A stretch of 54,215 nt of DNA from an uncultured Pelagibacteraceae bacterium (GTDB lineage Bacteria; Pseudomonadota; Alphaproteobacteria; Pelagibacterales; Pelagibacteraceae), in contig CACOMZ010000001.1 of assembly GCA_902628525.1 (NCBI GenBank), positions 205,186 through 259,400 on the forward strand, in the 5' to 3' direction. The position numbers and the translations under genes are program-made. The notes beneath the pieces were generated by a model, which was not told the DNA's origin, ran no database searches, and worked only from the letters and a program-made list of their open reading frames with translations. Below are positions 33,122-42,004 of the stretch, in pieces. Position 1 is the first letter of the stretch, and every line of letters starts with the position of its first letter.

Positions 33122-34084
33122 ATGCGAATAATTAAAACTACACTTGTAGCTGGATTAATCTCAATTTTAGCAATGTTTTCTGCTCAAGCAGAAAAAGTTA
33201 AAATCGGAGATCCAGGTTGGACAGGTGCAACAGCTATTGCAAATTTATTAGCAGCGGTTGTTACAGATAAAATGGGTGGTGAAGCTGAGCTTGTTCCAGG
33301 AAACAATACTGCAATTTATGCAGCGATTGATAGAGGAAAAGGTGAAATTGATGTGCACCCTGACATTTGGTTACCAAATCAAGAAGCATACACAAATGAT
33401 TTAGTTCCTAAAGGAACTTTAAAATTAAGTAGCAAACCTTACGAAGGAAACCAAGGGTATTGTGTTTCACAACAGTTTGCTAAAAAAATGAATATTACGG
33501 CAATTGAAGACTTAGCAAGACCGGAAGTTGTTAAAGCAATGGACAGCGATGGTAATGGTAAAGGTGAGTTTTGGATTGGTGCTGATGGTTGGGCCTCTGC
33601 AAATGTAAACCAAGTTAAATTAAGAGACTATGGTCTATATGATGCTGGTATCGAAGCAGTTAGAGCTGCTGAAGCAGTTAAAAATGCAAGAGTTCTTGAC
33701 TCTATTAAAAAAAACGAGGGATATGCGTTTTACTGTTATAAGCCACATGCAATTTGGGGAATGGCTGACGTAGTGATGTTAACAGAACCAAAATATGATC
33801 CTGCAAAATATAAAATGATTCAACCTAAAGCAGATGCTGACTGGTACAAGAAATCTTATGTTGCATCAAAAGATGCTCTTAAGCAAATTCAAATCGGTTG
33901 GTCAACTTCTTTAGAGAGTCAATCACCAGCGATTGTAGAATTCTTTAAGAATTTTCAATTAACTGCTGATGATGTTTCTGCAATGGCTTATGCTGTTTCT
34001 GTTGAGAAAAAAGATCCTGCTGATGTTGCAAGAGCTTGGATGGAAGCAAATAAATCAACTGTAGACGGTTGGTTAGGACTATAA
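33122..34084 (+). CDS. proX: Glycine betaine/choline-type ABC transporter substrate-binding protein
   Basis: Periplasmic binding protein of 320 residues with signal peptide MRIIKTTLVAGLISILAMFSAQA. Quaternary-amine binding by an aromatic box is suggested by Trp residues in GDPGWTGATAI, HPDIWLPNQ, GADGWASANV and AIWGMADVV. The domain is the OpuAC family. In SAR11-type bacteria such transporters are known to take up several osmolytes (betaine, DMSP and others), so a broad substrate range is plausible. It is followed by a strong hairpin, then the ATPase and permease genes of the same importer. Confidence 0.94.
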   Translation: MRIIKTTLVAGLISILAMFSAQAEKVKIGDPGWTGATAIANLLAAVVTDKMGGEAELVPGNNTAIYAAIDRGKGEIDVHPDIWLPNQEAYTNDLVPKGTLKLSSKPYEGNQGYCVSQQFAKKMNITAIEDLARPEVVKAMDSDGNGKGEFWIGADGWASANVNQVKLRDYGLYDAGIEAVRAAEAVKNARVLDSIKKNEGYAFYCYKPHAIWGMADVVMLTEPKYDPAKYKMIQPKADADWYKKSYVASKDALKQIQIGWSTSLESQSPAIVEFFKNFQLTADDVSAMAYAVSVEKKDPADVARAWMEANKSTVDGWLGL

Positions 34085-34098
34085 TCTAAATCAAAATT

Positions 34099-34133
34099 TA
34101 TACTCGGCAATTAAAGATTGCCGAGTATATTTT
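34099..34133 (+). terminator. Strong hairpin between proX and proV (attenuator/partial terminator)
   Basis: A perfect 13-base-pair stem (34099-34111 with 34117-34129, core ACTCGGCAAT/ATTGCCGAGT) with a five-base loop and a short T-run. It is the clearest intrinsic-terminator shape in this operon and lies in the 68-base space before proV, so it probably limits read-through and stabilises the proX message, letting the binding protein exceed the membrane parts. Confidence 0.85.
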
Positions 34134-34152
34134 CCTATAATAAAAGACAAAA

Positions 34153-35214
34153 ATGGATTCATCGAGTTCAGCAATACAAATTCAAAATGTTTGGAAAGTA
34201 TTTGGAAATACTTCTAAAGAAGCATTAGATGCAATCCAAAATAAAAAAATTTCAAAAACCGAAGCTTTAGAAAATTATAACTCAGTTATTGGTGTTTCTG
34301 ATGTTTCTTTTGATGTTAAACAAGGTGAAATATTCTGTGTGATGGGACTTTCTGGAAGCGGGAAGTCTACATTGGTGAGACATATTAATAGACTTTTGGA
34401 ACCAACTTCAGGCAAAATTTTAATAAATGGCCAAGATGTAATGGGATTAGATAGAGAAAACCTGCAAGAATTGAGGAATAAAAAGATAGGCATGGTTTTT
34501 CAAAATTTTGCTCTCATGCCTCATAGATCAGTTGTAGATAATATTGCAATGCCTTTAGAGATAAGAGGTGTAAGTAAAAACGATCGTTTAGATGCTGCAA
34601 ATAAAATTTTAGAAATTGTAGAACTACAAGGTTGGGGTAATAAGTTTGCTCACGAATTATCTGGAGGAATGCAACAAAGGGTAGGTCTTGCAAGAGCTCT
34701 AGCAGCCGATCCAGAGTTTCTTTTAATGGACGAACCTTTTAGTGCTTTAGATCCACTGATTAGGAGACAGCTTCAGTCTGAGTTCATTAAACTTTCAAAA
34801 CAAATGAAAAAAACTACAGTTTTTATTACTCATGATTTGGATGAAGCAGTTAGAGTAGGGCACAGAATTGCAATCATGAGAGATGGAAAGGTAATTCAAA
34901 TAGGTACACCTGAGGAAATAGTTGTAAGTCCTGCAGACGAATATGTTGCTGATTTTGTAAAAGGAATTTCAAGACTTAAAGTTGTTCAAGCTAAAACAAT
35001 CATGCAATCAATTGATAAATACGAAAGTGTTAATGGAAAATTGGATGTAAACAGTCAAAGTGTGGGAGAAAATGAATTATTAAGTAAGCTAATTGAGTTA
35101 TCAAAATCTAGTAAAGGACCATTGGTTGTTAAAGATAATAATCAAAATGACGTAGGTATGTTAACACAATCAGATCTTTTAAAAGCGGTTATAGAGGGTG
35201 GAGATGGAGAATAA
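34153..35214 (+). CDS. proV: Glycine betaine ABC transporter ATP-binding protein
   Basis: A 353-residue ATPase of the ProV/OpuAA type. Walker A is GLSGSGKST (65-73), signature LSGGMQQRVGLARAL, Walker B LLMDEPFSALD, and the H-loop is in ITHDLDEA. After residue about 265 there is a CBS-like region (KTIMQSIDKYESVN and PLVVKDNNQNDVGMLTQSDLL), shorter than two full CBS domains, which may sense ionic strength as in OpuA. Overlaps proW by 11 bases. Confidence 0.93.
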   Translation: MDSSSSAIQIQNVWKVFGNTSKEALDAIQNKKISKTEALENYNSVIGVSDVSFDVKQGEIFCVMGLSGSGKSTLVRHINRLLEPTSGKILINGQDVMGLDRENLQELRNKKIGMVFQNFALMPHRSVVDNIAMPLEIRGVSKNDRLDAANKILEIVELQGWGNKFAHELSGGMQQRVGLARALAADPEFLLMDEPFSALDPLIRRQLQSEFIKLSKQMKKTTVFITHDLDEAVRVGHRIAIMRDGKVIQIGTPEEIVVSPADEYVADFVKGISRLKVVQAKTIMQSIDKYESVNGKLDVNSQSVGENELLSKLIELSKSSKGPLVVKDNNQNDVGMLTQSDLLKAVIEGGDGE

Positions 35215-36709
35215 ACAAATACATAATCCAACTAGATCAGAATTAATTACAGATTTTGTAAAATCTAATCCAAAATATTATATCAAAGAATTTCAAAAAA
35301 TTGGAAGCAAACCTTCTTTTTCATTTTCATATAATTTGTATGCTGGAATTCTAGGACCAATTTGGTTTGGAATGAGAAATATTTGGAATTGGGCTTTGGC
35401 GTTTTTAATTATTGAGACTTTTTCTGTTGTTCAAATTATAAGAGGTTTATTTGGTAATATTACTAAAGAAGCTGTAGAAAAAATTAAACAAGTAGAGTCT
35501 ACAATTGCTTTTAGAAATAAACAGTTAGAAGCAGCTATTACAAATAATCCAGACAAAGTTGAAGTTTATAAAAGAAATATCAAATCATTAGAAGATGCAA
35601 TGCAAGGCTACATAGATGAAGTAGCAAGAATTGAAGCATCAGCTATTTGGATTACAATTTTTGGTATTGCTTTATTAATTTCAATTAAAATTGTTCAAGG
35701 CATTTTAGCTAATTCAATATTGGAAAAAAGATATTCAGAGTGGTTATCAGACAAAACAATCAGACCAGGAATGCAAACTAAGAACTTTATCTCAAGTGCA
35801 ATTTTTACAGCTGTTATAATGTTTTTTTCTGTTGTGCATTATAGTTTTCCTGGTGTAATTACTATAATGGATGATTTTCCAACCCATCCAGACATAAGAT
35901 TAACTTCAATTAAATGGGTGGAAACTATTTTTGATTATGCCGTTTTGAAAGGGGATGCTTTATTTACAGCAATTACAATTGGAATTAGGTCAGTTTTGGA
36001 TTTCCTTGAATTATTATTCGTAAAAACTCCATGGATAGTAATCATTACAACTATAGTAACTTTAACTGGGCTAGCTGCAGGTCCAAGAGCTGCAATCTAT
36101 TCAGCAGGATTTTTATGCTACATGGGATTTTTAGGTTTTTGGGTAAAAGCCATGACCACGTTAGCTCTTCTTGGAACGGCTGCTGTTCTTAGCATTGTTA
36201 TTGGAATTCCACTTGGAATTTTCTGTGCAAGACGTCAAAGGTTTTATTCAATGATACGACCAATAATGGATTTCATGCAAACAATGCCCGCTTTCGTGTT
36301 TATGATTCCAGTTATTGCATTTTTTGGAACTGGAAAAGTTGCTGCAGTAATTATTACAATGATTTTTGGAGGAACACCTGTTGTTAGATTAACAGTTCTT
36401 GGATTAAGAGGTGTGCCTGAAACAATAAGAGAGGCTGCAATCGCTTATGGTGCATCTAAGTGGTATTTATTAAGAAAAGTAGACTTACCTCTAGCAACAC
36501 CATCTATCTTAGCGGGTGTGAACCAAACAGTGATGTTAAGTTTAGCTATGGTAGTAGTTGCATCTCTTATTGGCGCTAAAGGATTAGGGCAGGATGTTCT
36601 AGAGGCACTTCAGTATGCTAATGTTGGACAAGGTATTTTAGCAGGTGTAGCAATTTTATTTGTTGCCTTAATACTTGATAGAGTTGTTCAAGGTAAAAAA
36701 AGAGTTTAA
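35204..36709 (+). CDS. proW: Glycine betaine ABC transporter permease with an unusual N-terminal membrane domain
   Basis: A 501-residue ProW-type permease, much longer than the usual 280-355. The C-terminal part (about 285-500) is a normal permease domain: the ATPase-contact loop ETIREAAIAYGASKWYLLRKV and VVVASLIGAKGLGQDVL. The first half is different: SFSYNLYAGILGPIWFGMRNIWNWALAFL (about 40-68) resembles the DUF2628 membrane family, followed by a charged coiled-coil-like stretch (about 85-140), then a further helix with IVQGILANSILEKRYSEWLS. ATG 35204 is chosen because GAGGGTGGAG sits just upstream; a GTG at 35198 is in frame. Confidence 0.92.
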   Translation: MENKQIHNPTRSELITDFVKSNPKYYIKEFQKIGSKPSFSFSYNLYAGILGPIWFGMRNIWNWALAFLIIETFSVVQIIRGLFGNITKEAVEKIKQVESTIAFRNKQLEAAITNNPDKVEVYKRNIKSLEDAMQGYIDEVARIEASAIWITIFGIALLISIKIVQGILANSILEKRYSEWLSDKTIRPGMQTKNFISSAIFTAVIMFFSVVHYSFPGVITIMDDFPTHPDIRLTSIKWVETIFDYAVLKGDALFTAITIGIRSVLDFLELLFVKTPWIVIITTIVTLTGLAAGPRAAIYSAGFLCYMGFLGFWVKAMTTLALLGTAAVLSIVIGIPLGIFCARRQRFYSMIRPIMDFMQTMPAFVFMIPVIAFFGTGKVAAVIITMIFGGTPVVRLTVLGLRGVPETIREAAIAYGASKWYLLRKVDLPLATPSILAGVNQTVMLSLAMVVVASLIGAKGLGQDVLEALQYANVGQGILAGVAILFVALILDRVVQGKKRV

Positions 36710-36718
36710 TCAATTTTA

Positions 36719-37324
36719 ATGGAATATGTATTACTAGGTTTTTTAATAGGATTAAGTTTAATTTTAGCCATAGGAGCACAAAATATATTTGTTATTGAGC
36801 AGGGATTAAAAAAACAATATGTATTTTTAGTTTGTTTAATTTGTTCGATATCAGACTTAATATTAATATGTTTAGGTATTTTTTTATTTCATTATTTTAA
36901 TCAATTTTTTAGTCAAACTGTAGAATTAATTTTAAATGTACTTCTTATAATATTTTTACTGCATTTTATTTATACAAAAATAAAAACACATTATTCAGAA
37001 ATAAATTTTCATAAAGAAATAACTAGTATTTCAAAAACAAATGTAATTATTAAAACTTTAGGATTTACTTATCTTAATCCACATGTCTATTCAGATACTG
37101 TTTTTTTCTTAGGAAATTTTTCTAAAAATTATCTGTTAAATCAGAAAATATCTTTTGGTATTGGTGCGGCTATTGCTTCATTTTTATTTTTTTTTACTTT
37201 AGGATATTTATCTAATTACTTATCGAAATATGCTAAAAGTAAAAAAATTTGGAAAGTAATAAATATTTTTATTATATGTTTTATGTCTATCTTAATTTTA
37301 TTTATTATTAAGGAAATGTTATGA
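36719..37324 (+). CDS. LysE-family amino acid exporter
   Basis: A 201-residue membrane protein with about six helices. The LysE/ArgO hallmark LIGLSLILAIGAQNIFVIEQGLKKQYVF is near residues 8-35, and LGFTYLNPHVYSDTVFFLG near 118 matches the ArgO branch. Likely exports basic amino acids. Starts nine bases after proW; its stop overlaps the next gene by four bases, so it belongs to the proXVW transcript or its tail. Confidence 0.9.
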   Translation: MEYVLLGFLIGLSLILAIGAQNIFVIEQGLKKQYVFLVCLICSISDLILICLGIFLFHYFNQFFSQTVELILNVLLIIFLLHFIYTKIKTHYSEINFHKEITSISKTNVIIKTLGFTYLNPHVYSDTVFFLGNFSKNYLLNQKISFGIGAAIASFLFFFTLGYLSNYLSKYAKSKKIWKVINIFIICFMSILILFIIKEML

Positions 37325-38076
37325 GCGATATTTATGTAGATGATTTAGGCGAAGGTTTCCCTTTTGTTTTGGTTCATGGTTATCTAGGTTCAGCAGAAAT
37401 GTGGTCTTTTCAAAAAGAATTTTTTTCAAAAGATTATCGTGTAATTATTCCAGCTCTTCCAGGGTTTGGCGAAAGTCATAACGTAAAATCTTTAGATTCT
37501 ATTAATAAAATGGCTAAAAAAATTATAAATGTCTTAGATCAAAAAAAAATTGATAAATTTAATTTAATTGGCCATTCAATGGGGGGAATGATAGTTCAGG
37601 AAATTACAAAATTGATTGGAAATAGAGTTAATAAATTAATTTGTTTTGCCACAGGATCCATTGGAGATATTCCTGGAAGATTTGAAACTATGGATGAAAC
37701 AAGGGAAAAATTAAAGAAAGAAGGCTCACAAATCTCATTTTCTAGAGTACCTCCTAAATGGTTTGTAAAAGGGGATAAGGATAAAAATTATTTTCTTTGC
37801 GAAAATGCCGTTAAGAATGTTTCATTAGAAACTGCTGATAATGCATTACTAGCAATGAAAAATTGGAAAGGGATAGACAATCTAAAAAATATAAAAAATG
37901 AAACCCTTATTATATGGGGTGATAAAGACACCTCTTATAATTTTGATCAAGTCGATACATTAAATAAAAACATAAAAAATAGTCGTTTAGAAATTTTTAA
38001 AGATTGTGCTCATAATGTTCACTTAGAACAGCCTGATCAATTTAATAATTTAGTAAAAGAATTTATCTCAAAATAA
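37321..38076 (+). CDS. Alpha/beta hydrolase
   Basis: A 251-residue alpha/beta hydrolase: oxyanion loop LVHGYLGSAEMW near 18, nucleophile elbow GHSMGGM near 84, acid in IIWGDKDTSYNF near 198 and catalytic His in DCAHNVHLEQPDQF near 226. The lid region contains SRVPPKWFVKGDK. Substrate unknown. It overlaps the LysE gene by four bases and the convergent HAD gene by 14. Confidence 0.86.
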   Translation: MSDIYVDDLGEGFPFVLVHGYLGSAEMWSFQKEFFSKDYRVIIPALPGFGESHNVKSLDSINKMAKKIINVLDQKKIDKFNLIGHSMGGMIVQEITKLIGNRVNKLICFATGSIGDIPGRFETMDETREKLKKEGSQISFSRVPPKWFVKGDKDKNYFLCENAVKNVSLETADNALLAMKNWKGIDNLKNIKNETLIIWGDKDTSYNFDQVDTLNKNIKNSRLEIFKDCAHNVHLEQPDQFNNLVKEFISK

Positions 38077-38725
38077 TATTTTTATTAAGTCGATAAACTT
38101 TTTTGTAAGCACCAGTAAATTTTTTTGAAGAATGAAATTTTCCAGGAAAAATTATACATTTTATTTTAGCTCGTCTTGCTGAATTTAGACTTTCTTGAGT
38201 ATCTTCAATGGCTACACAATCATTAGCTTTAAGCTTAAGTTTTTTAAGTGTTAATAGGTATATATCTGGATTTGGTTTAAACTTTTTTACTAATTTAGAA
38301 TTTCCTATAAAGTTAAAATCCCTCTTATTAATTGAATTTCTTAAAGAATATAAAATTGCATTTATATTATTTGTAGATGTGGATGAAACAAATGCAATTT
38401 TTATATTTTCTTTTTTGCACAGAGAAATTAAGTTTTTAACACCTGGCCTTAATTTAAGCTGATTTTTTTTAAGATAATTATTGAATATTTTAGTTTTTAA
38501 ATTTCTTAAATATACAGAGTCCACAACATTTTTTTTCTTTTTAGCATATCTTGATATCCTATCTTTGCCGCCAGATTTATTTAATAAACTTAGATACTCA
38601 TGTTTGTTCCAATTCCAATCAAGCCCATACTGTTTGAATGCTTCATTGAAAGACCTTCTTTGAATTTCAGAAGTTTCAACAATAGAACCAATGGAACCAA
38701 AAAGTAAAGCTTTGTAATATCTCAA
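38063..38725 (-). CDS. HAD-fold protein lacking the catalytic aspartates (CbbY/beta-phosphoglucomutase-like)
   Basis: A 220-residue HAD-superfamily protein of the CbbY/PGMB type with the cap helices (IQRRSFNEAFKQYGLDW) and later motifs intact: FVSSTSTN (motif II), KKFKPNPDIYLL (motif III, Lys) and VAIEDTQESLNSARRA (motif IV acids). But motif I, normally FDxDGT, reads FGSIGSI (residues 9-15): both the nucleophile and the acid/base Asp are absent. It is probably a non-catalytic or altered-function member. Start is TTG 38725, overlapping the permease stop by four bases, so it is coupled to the sugar ABC operon. Confidence 0.85.
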   Translation of the reverse strand: MRYYKALLFGSIGSIVETSEIQRRSFNEAFKQYGLDWNWNKHEYLSLLNKSGGKDRISRYAKKKKNVVDSVYLRNLKTKIFNNYLKKNQLKLRPGVKNLISLCKKENIKIAFVSSTSTNNINAILYSLRNSINKRDFNFIGNSKLVKKFKPNPDIYLLTLKKLKLKANDCVAIEDTQESLNSARRAKIKCIIFPGKFHSSKKFTGAYKKVYRLNKNIILR

Positions 38726-39603
38726 CCCTTTACCGCTCCAGCAGTCAAACCACTAATAACCTGTCTCTGGAAAAACATCACAAGCATAAATAAAGGAGCT
38801 GTTGCAGAAACAACAGCAGATACTGCCCACATTAAATTACCTTCATGTTGGTTCGTCCCTAAATAACTTTGAATTTTTGGAACCATGGTGTGATTTTCTT
38901 GATTAAGAAGTAATGCTGTTACAGTAAAATCATTATAAGCGAGCATTAAACTAAATAAACCGGCGGTAATTACTCCTGGCCACATCACTGGCATAATTAT
39001 ATGTCTGAAAGCTTGAAAATATGAGCAACCATCAATTAATGCACTTTCGTCAAGTTCTTTTGGAACAGTTTTAAAAAACGAGTAAAGCAACCAAAGTGTA
39101 AATGGTTGATTAATTGCTACTAATACAACAATGGTTGTTGGAAGAATCCCCCAAATCTGCAATTCAAAAAAAGGAAATAAATACCCTGATACTAAAGTTA
39201 TATGCGGCATAGCTCTAAAAATTAAAGCTATCATTAAAATCCAAAATGCATATTTTTCAGTTGATCTTGAAAGAGCATATGCGCCTAAAGTTCCTAAAAA
39301 TAAAGAAATACTAACAACAAATACCGTAACTATTATTGTATTTTTTGATGCTTTCCAAAATTCTCCTTCAGTCCATGCTTCTGTGTAAGCATTAGTTGTA
39401 AATTTCCCACCTGTTTCGATTAAGGTGTTAAATGCTGAAATCGCATACCACCAATCAGATCTAGAAAAGAAATCGGCCCTTACTTTAAATGAACCCCAAA
39501 AAGTCCAAATAAATGGAAAACAAGCAATTAACAACCAAGTAATAATAAAAATAGTATTAAACGTTTTTAAACGAGTTGATTTTGTATCTAATCCATAATC
39601 CAT
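38722..39603 (-). CDS. Sugar-type ABC transporter permease, MalG class (importer A)
   Basis: A 293-residue inner-membrane permease with about six helices. The ATPase-contact loop is ELDESALIDGCSYFQAFRHIIMPVM (about 190-215) and the end QRQVISGLTAGAVKG is the usual MalG-class C terminus. It is downstream of the MalF-class gene by two bases and upstream of the HAD-like gene with a four-base overlap. The substrate is not readable; glycosides or sugar alcohols are typical for this group. Confidence 0.92.
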   Translation of the reverse strand: MDYGLDTKSTRLKTFNTIFIITWLLIACFPFIWTFWGSFKVRADFFSRSDWWYAISAFNTLIETGGKFTTNAYTEAWTEGEFWKASKNTIIVTVFVVSISLFLGTLGAYALSRSTEKYAFWILMIALIFRAMPHITLVSGYLFPFFELQIWGILPTTIVVLVAINQPFTLWLLYSFFKTVPKELDESALIDGCSYFQAFRHIIMPVMWPGVITAGLFSLMLAYNDFTVTALLLNQENHTMVPKIQSYLGTNQHEGNLMWAVSAVVSATAPLFMLVMFFQRQVISGLTAGAVKG

Positions 39604-39605
39604 AA

Positions 39606-40634
39606 TTATCTCGCTGTTTTAAATTCTTTCCAAGTTCTTATCAAAACTGGTGCTAGAAGAATTGCAATACCAATAATAGTCATCATCGAGGTTGCAGCAG
39701 CAGAACCAAATAATATCACTTCTTCGTTGACTAAATTATCATATATTAACCATGAAAGAGATTGTGCACTTCCTTCAGCACTAAATCCAATTATAGGCTC
39801 AAAAACTCTGAAATTATCCATTAATGAAATTAAAGCTACAAAAGTAACTACCGGATAAATATGAGGTAAAACAATATGTTTAATTCTTTGTAATCTAGAT
39901 GCACCATCAATAATTGCTGCCTCAATAGGTTCTTGGGGAACTGTTTGAAGTGCCGCATAAAAAACCACAAAAGCAAATGGTGAATGATGCCATATTCCAT
40001 AAATTATGATTGTTATCCATGTCAATGTTTTTGAGGATTTTAGTGATAAGTAAGGATCATTCATCAAGTTTTGGATATTTGCACCAATTATTCCCTGTGA
40101 GTCAATCATCCAAAATAATACTAATGATCCTACTAGCGGTGTAACAATCATTGGTAAAATTGTACCAAAGATTAAAGGACCCCTTATTTTTCTAGCAACT
40201 GCATTTAAGCTTAGTGCAATGATAAATCCTAACAAGAGAACATTTGGTGTAACAAATAAACAATAAGTTAAAGTAAATATCAGAGCTTTATAAAAGGGTA
40301 GGTTGGTTACCTGATCTATAAATGCTCCAAAACTTTCAGTTTCATTCCAAAATTTTTTTATTTCATCAAGCGCCAAATGATTTCTGTCCGTGTAAGTTCC
40401 GAAACCATTAAATTTACCTAGAGGCTTTGCTTCTCTTATTTTAGTAGTTTCCTCATTATCAACTACAATTGAAACAGTACATCCAAAAGGATCACACTTC
40501 TTAACTTCTTTTACTATTTGATCATGTTGTGCATAAAATGATTGAATTCCAGTTGATATGATTGGTAGCCCAATAAACAGGATCATAGCTAAACCTGTTG
40601 GTAAAAAAAACCAAAAGAAAGTTTTATTAGGCAT
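39606..40634 (-). CDS. Sugar-type ABC transporter permease, MalF class (importer A)
   Basis: A 342-residue permease, longer than the typical 290-310 because of a periplasmic insertion after helix 1 (about residues 33-90, with CDPFGC, a likely disulfide pair, and ETTKIREAKPLGKFNGFGTY). The ATPase-contact loop is EPIEAAIIDGASRLQRIKHIVLPHI (about 233-257). Partner of the MalG-class protein two bases downstream and of the binding protein encoded upstream. Confidence 0.91.
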   Translation of the reverse strand: MPNKTFFWFFLPTGLAMILFIGLPIISTGIQSFYAQHDQIVKEVKKCDPFGCTVSIVVDNEETTKIREAKPLGKFNGFGTYTDRNHLALDEIKKFWNETESFGAFIDQVTNLPFYKALIFTLTYCLFVTPNVLLLGFIIALSLNAVARKIRGPLIFGTILPMIVTPLVGSLVLFWMIDSQGIIGANIQNLMNDPYLSLKSSKTLTWITIIIYGIWHHSPFAFVVFYAALQTVPQEPIEAAIIDGASRLQRIKHIVLPHIYPVVTFVALISLMDNFRVFEPIIGFSAEGSAQSLSWLIYDNLVNEEVILFGSAAATSMMTIIGIAILLAPVLIRTWKEFKTAR

Positions 40635-40686
40635 TAAAATATTAATTAAGTGGGGAATAAATCCCCACTTAGAAGTTTTTTAGATT

Positions 40687-41907
40687 TTATAGAAAGCCTT
40701 GTTCTTTAGCTTTACTAATGTAAGCAGCCTCAACATCTTTTAACGCTTGTTCAGCTGATTCTTTACCTTGTAAAAACTCAACAATTTCACTTCCTAATGC
40801 ACCATGCATTAAACCCATTTGTGGTAACATAGGATATGGTTTTGCTCCCATTTTTACAGCCTCGATTACACCAATAGATTTTGGTCCTGGTACAAATCCT
40901 TCTACCAACCAAACAGCTTGGTCAGCAGCGTCAGCAACCATTTTCTTATTTGATGCTGCATGTGCTAAAGCTCTAAACGTTGCTTCTGCATCTGCATCAG
41001 ATCTATTTTTTGCAAGTGTAAAACCATCCCACCATAAAGTTGCTGCAGGAATATTTCCACCTCCGACAGTTGCTGGTCCAGTTAATTTTGTTGCTGCAGT
41101 TATTTTAGCATCTCCTTCATCATCTAAAAGAGTACCAGATCTAGAAGCCCACAATGTCATCAAAGCAACATTTCCAGACTCCCACTCAACTTTAATAGCT
41201 TCACTATCGTGAGTTAGATAATCTGGATTACTTAACTCAGATAACTTCTTAAGCATATTTAAAGTAGCAACACCTTTTGCATTATTAATATTAGGTTGCG
41301 CACTTCCAGCTTTAAAGAATTCTCCACCATGACCAATAAACATATTTACAAATTCTTCTGCTAGGTTCCAACCAGCTTTGTATGCAGCTGCATAAGGGTA
41401 TTTCATTTTTCCTGAAGCTCTAATTTTTTCAGACGCTGCAACAACTTCTTCGTATGTTTTTGGTACAGCTATACCCATATCTTTTAAGACATCTTCTCTA
41501 TAGTACAAGTGTTGTGTATTAGCCATAAATGCAACGGCCATTACTTTCCCATCAATTGTAATTAATTGTGAGTCTTGGATTCCTTTTCCATATTTTTTAA
41601 CAAGATTATCTAATGGTCTAATTAAATCTTGGTTCATTAAAGGAACAATTGAACTGTTTGCTGCAATCCTTGCTGAGAATTCAGAAGGGTTTGCCGTTAG
41701 CGCTGGCACTGCGATTTTATTGTGCTCAGATGAGTGGGTCACTTTAAAATCAGCACTTCCTTTACATTGTTTAGAAGTTTCAACGAAAGTTCTTAATGCA
41801 GGAAAATCATTAGCCAAAATATTTATTGAACCACTTTTAATGTTACAATCTGCAAATGCAGACGTTCCAAAAAGTAGAAACAATAAAGTAACTAGTATTT
41901 TTCTCAT
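40687..41907 (-). CDS. Sugar-type ABC transporter substrate-binding protein (importer A)
   Basis: A 406-residue extracellular solute-binding protein family 1 member with signal peptide MRKILVTLLFLLFGTSAFA. Typical segments: YYREDVLKDMGIAVPKTYEEVVAASEKIR near 135 and the ESGNVALMTLWAS stretch near 228. Many acidic and aromatic residues fit carbohydrate binding, but the substrate cannot be told. It heads the minus-strand operon with the two permeases and HAD-like gene. No ATPase gene lies in this operon. Confidence 0.92.
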   Translation of the reverse strand: MRKILVTLLFLLFGTSAFADCNIKSGSINILANDFPALRTFVETSKQCKGSADFKVTHSSEHNKIAVPALTANPSEFSARIAANSSIVPLMNQDLIRPLDNLVKKYGKGIQDSQLITIDGKVMAVAFMANTQHLYYREDVLKDMGIAVPKTYEEVVAASEKIRASGKMKYPYAAAYKAGWNLAEEFVNMFIGHGGEFFKAGSAQPNINNAKGVATLNMLKKLSELSNPDYLTHDSEAIKVEWESGNVALMTLWASRSGTLLDDEGDAKITAATKLTGPATVGGGNIPAATLWWDGFTLAKNRSDADAEATFRALAHAASNKKMVADAADQAVWLVEGFVPGPKSIGVIEAVKMGAKPYPMLPQMGLMHGALGSEIVEFLQGKESAEQALKDVEAAYISKAKEQGFL

Positions 41908-41980
41908 ATTTTATCTCTCTATATTGTTTGTTAAATTATAATTTAAGTTTGAAAACTATATCTACTACTGGAGTGAATTC

Positions 41981-42004
41981 AAAGTGATAATTAAATCACT
42001 TTTG
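41981..42004. terminator. Hairpin at the 3' end of the MetE-like gene
   Basis: AAAGTGAT (41981-41988) pairs with ATCACTTT (41995-42002) around a six-base loop, spanning the stop codon of the minus-strand MetE-like gene, ahead of importer A. It could partially end transcription before the binding-protein gene. A T-run is present only on the plus strand (four Ts), so the direction is unclear. Confidence 0.35.
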
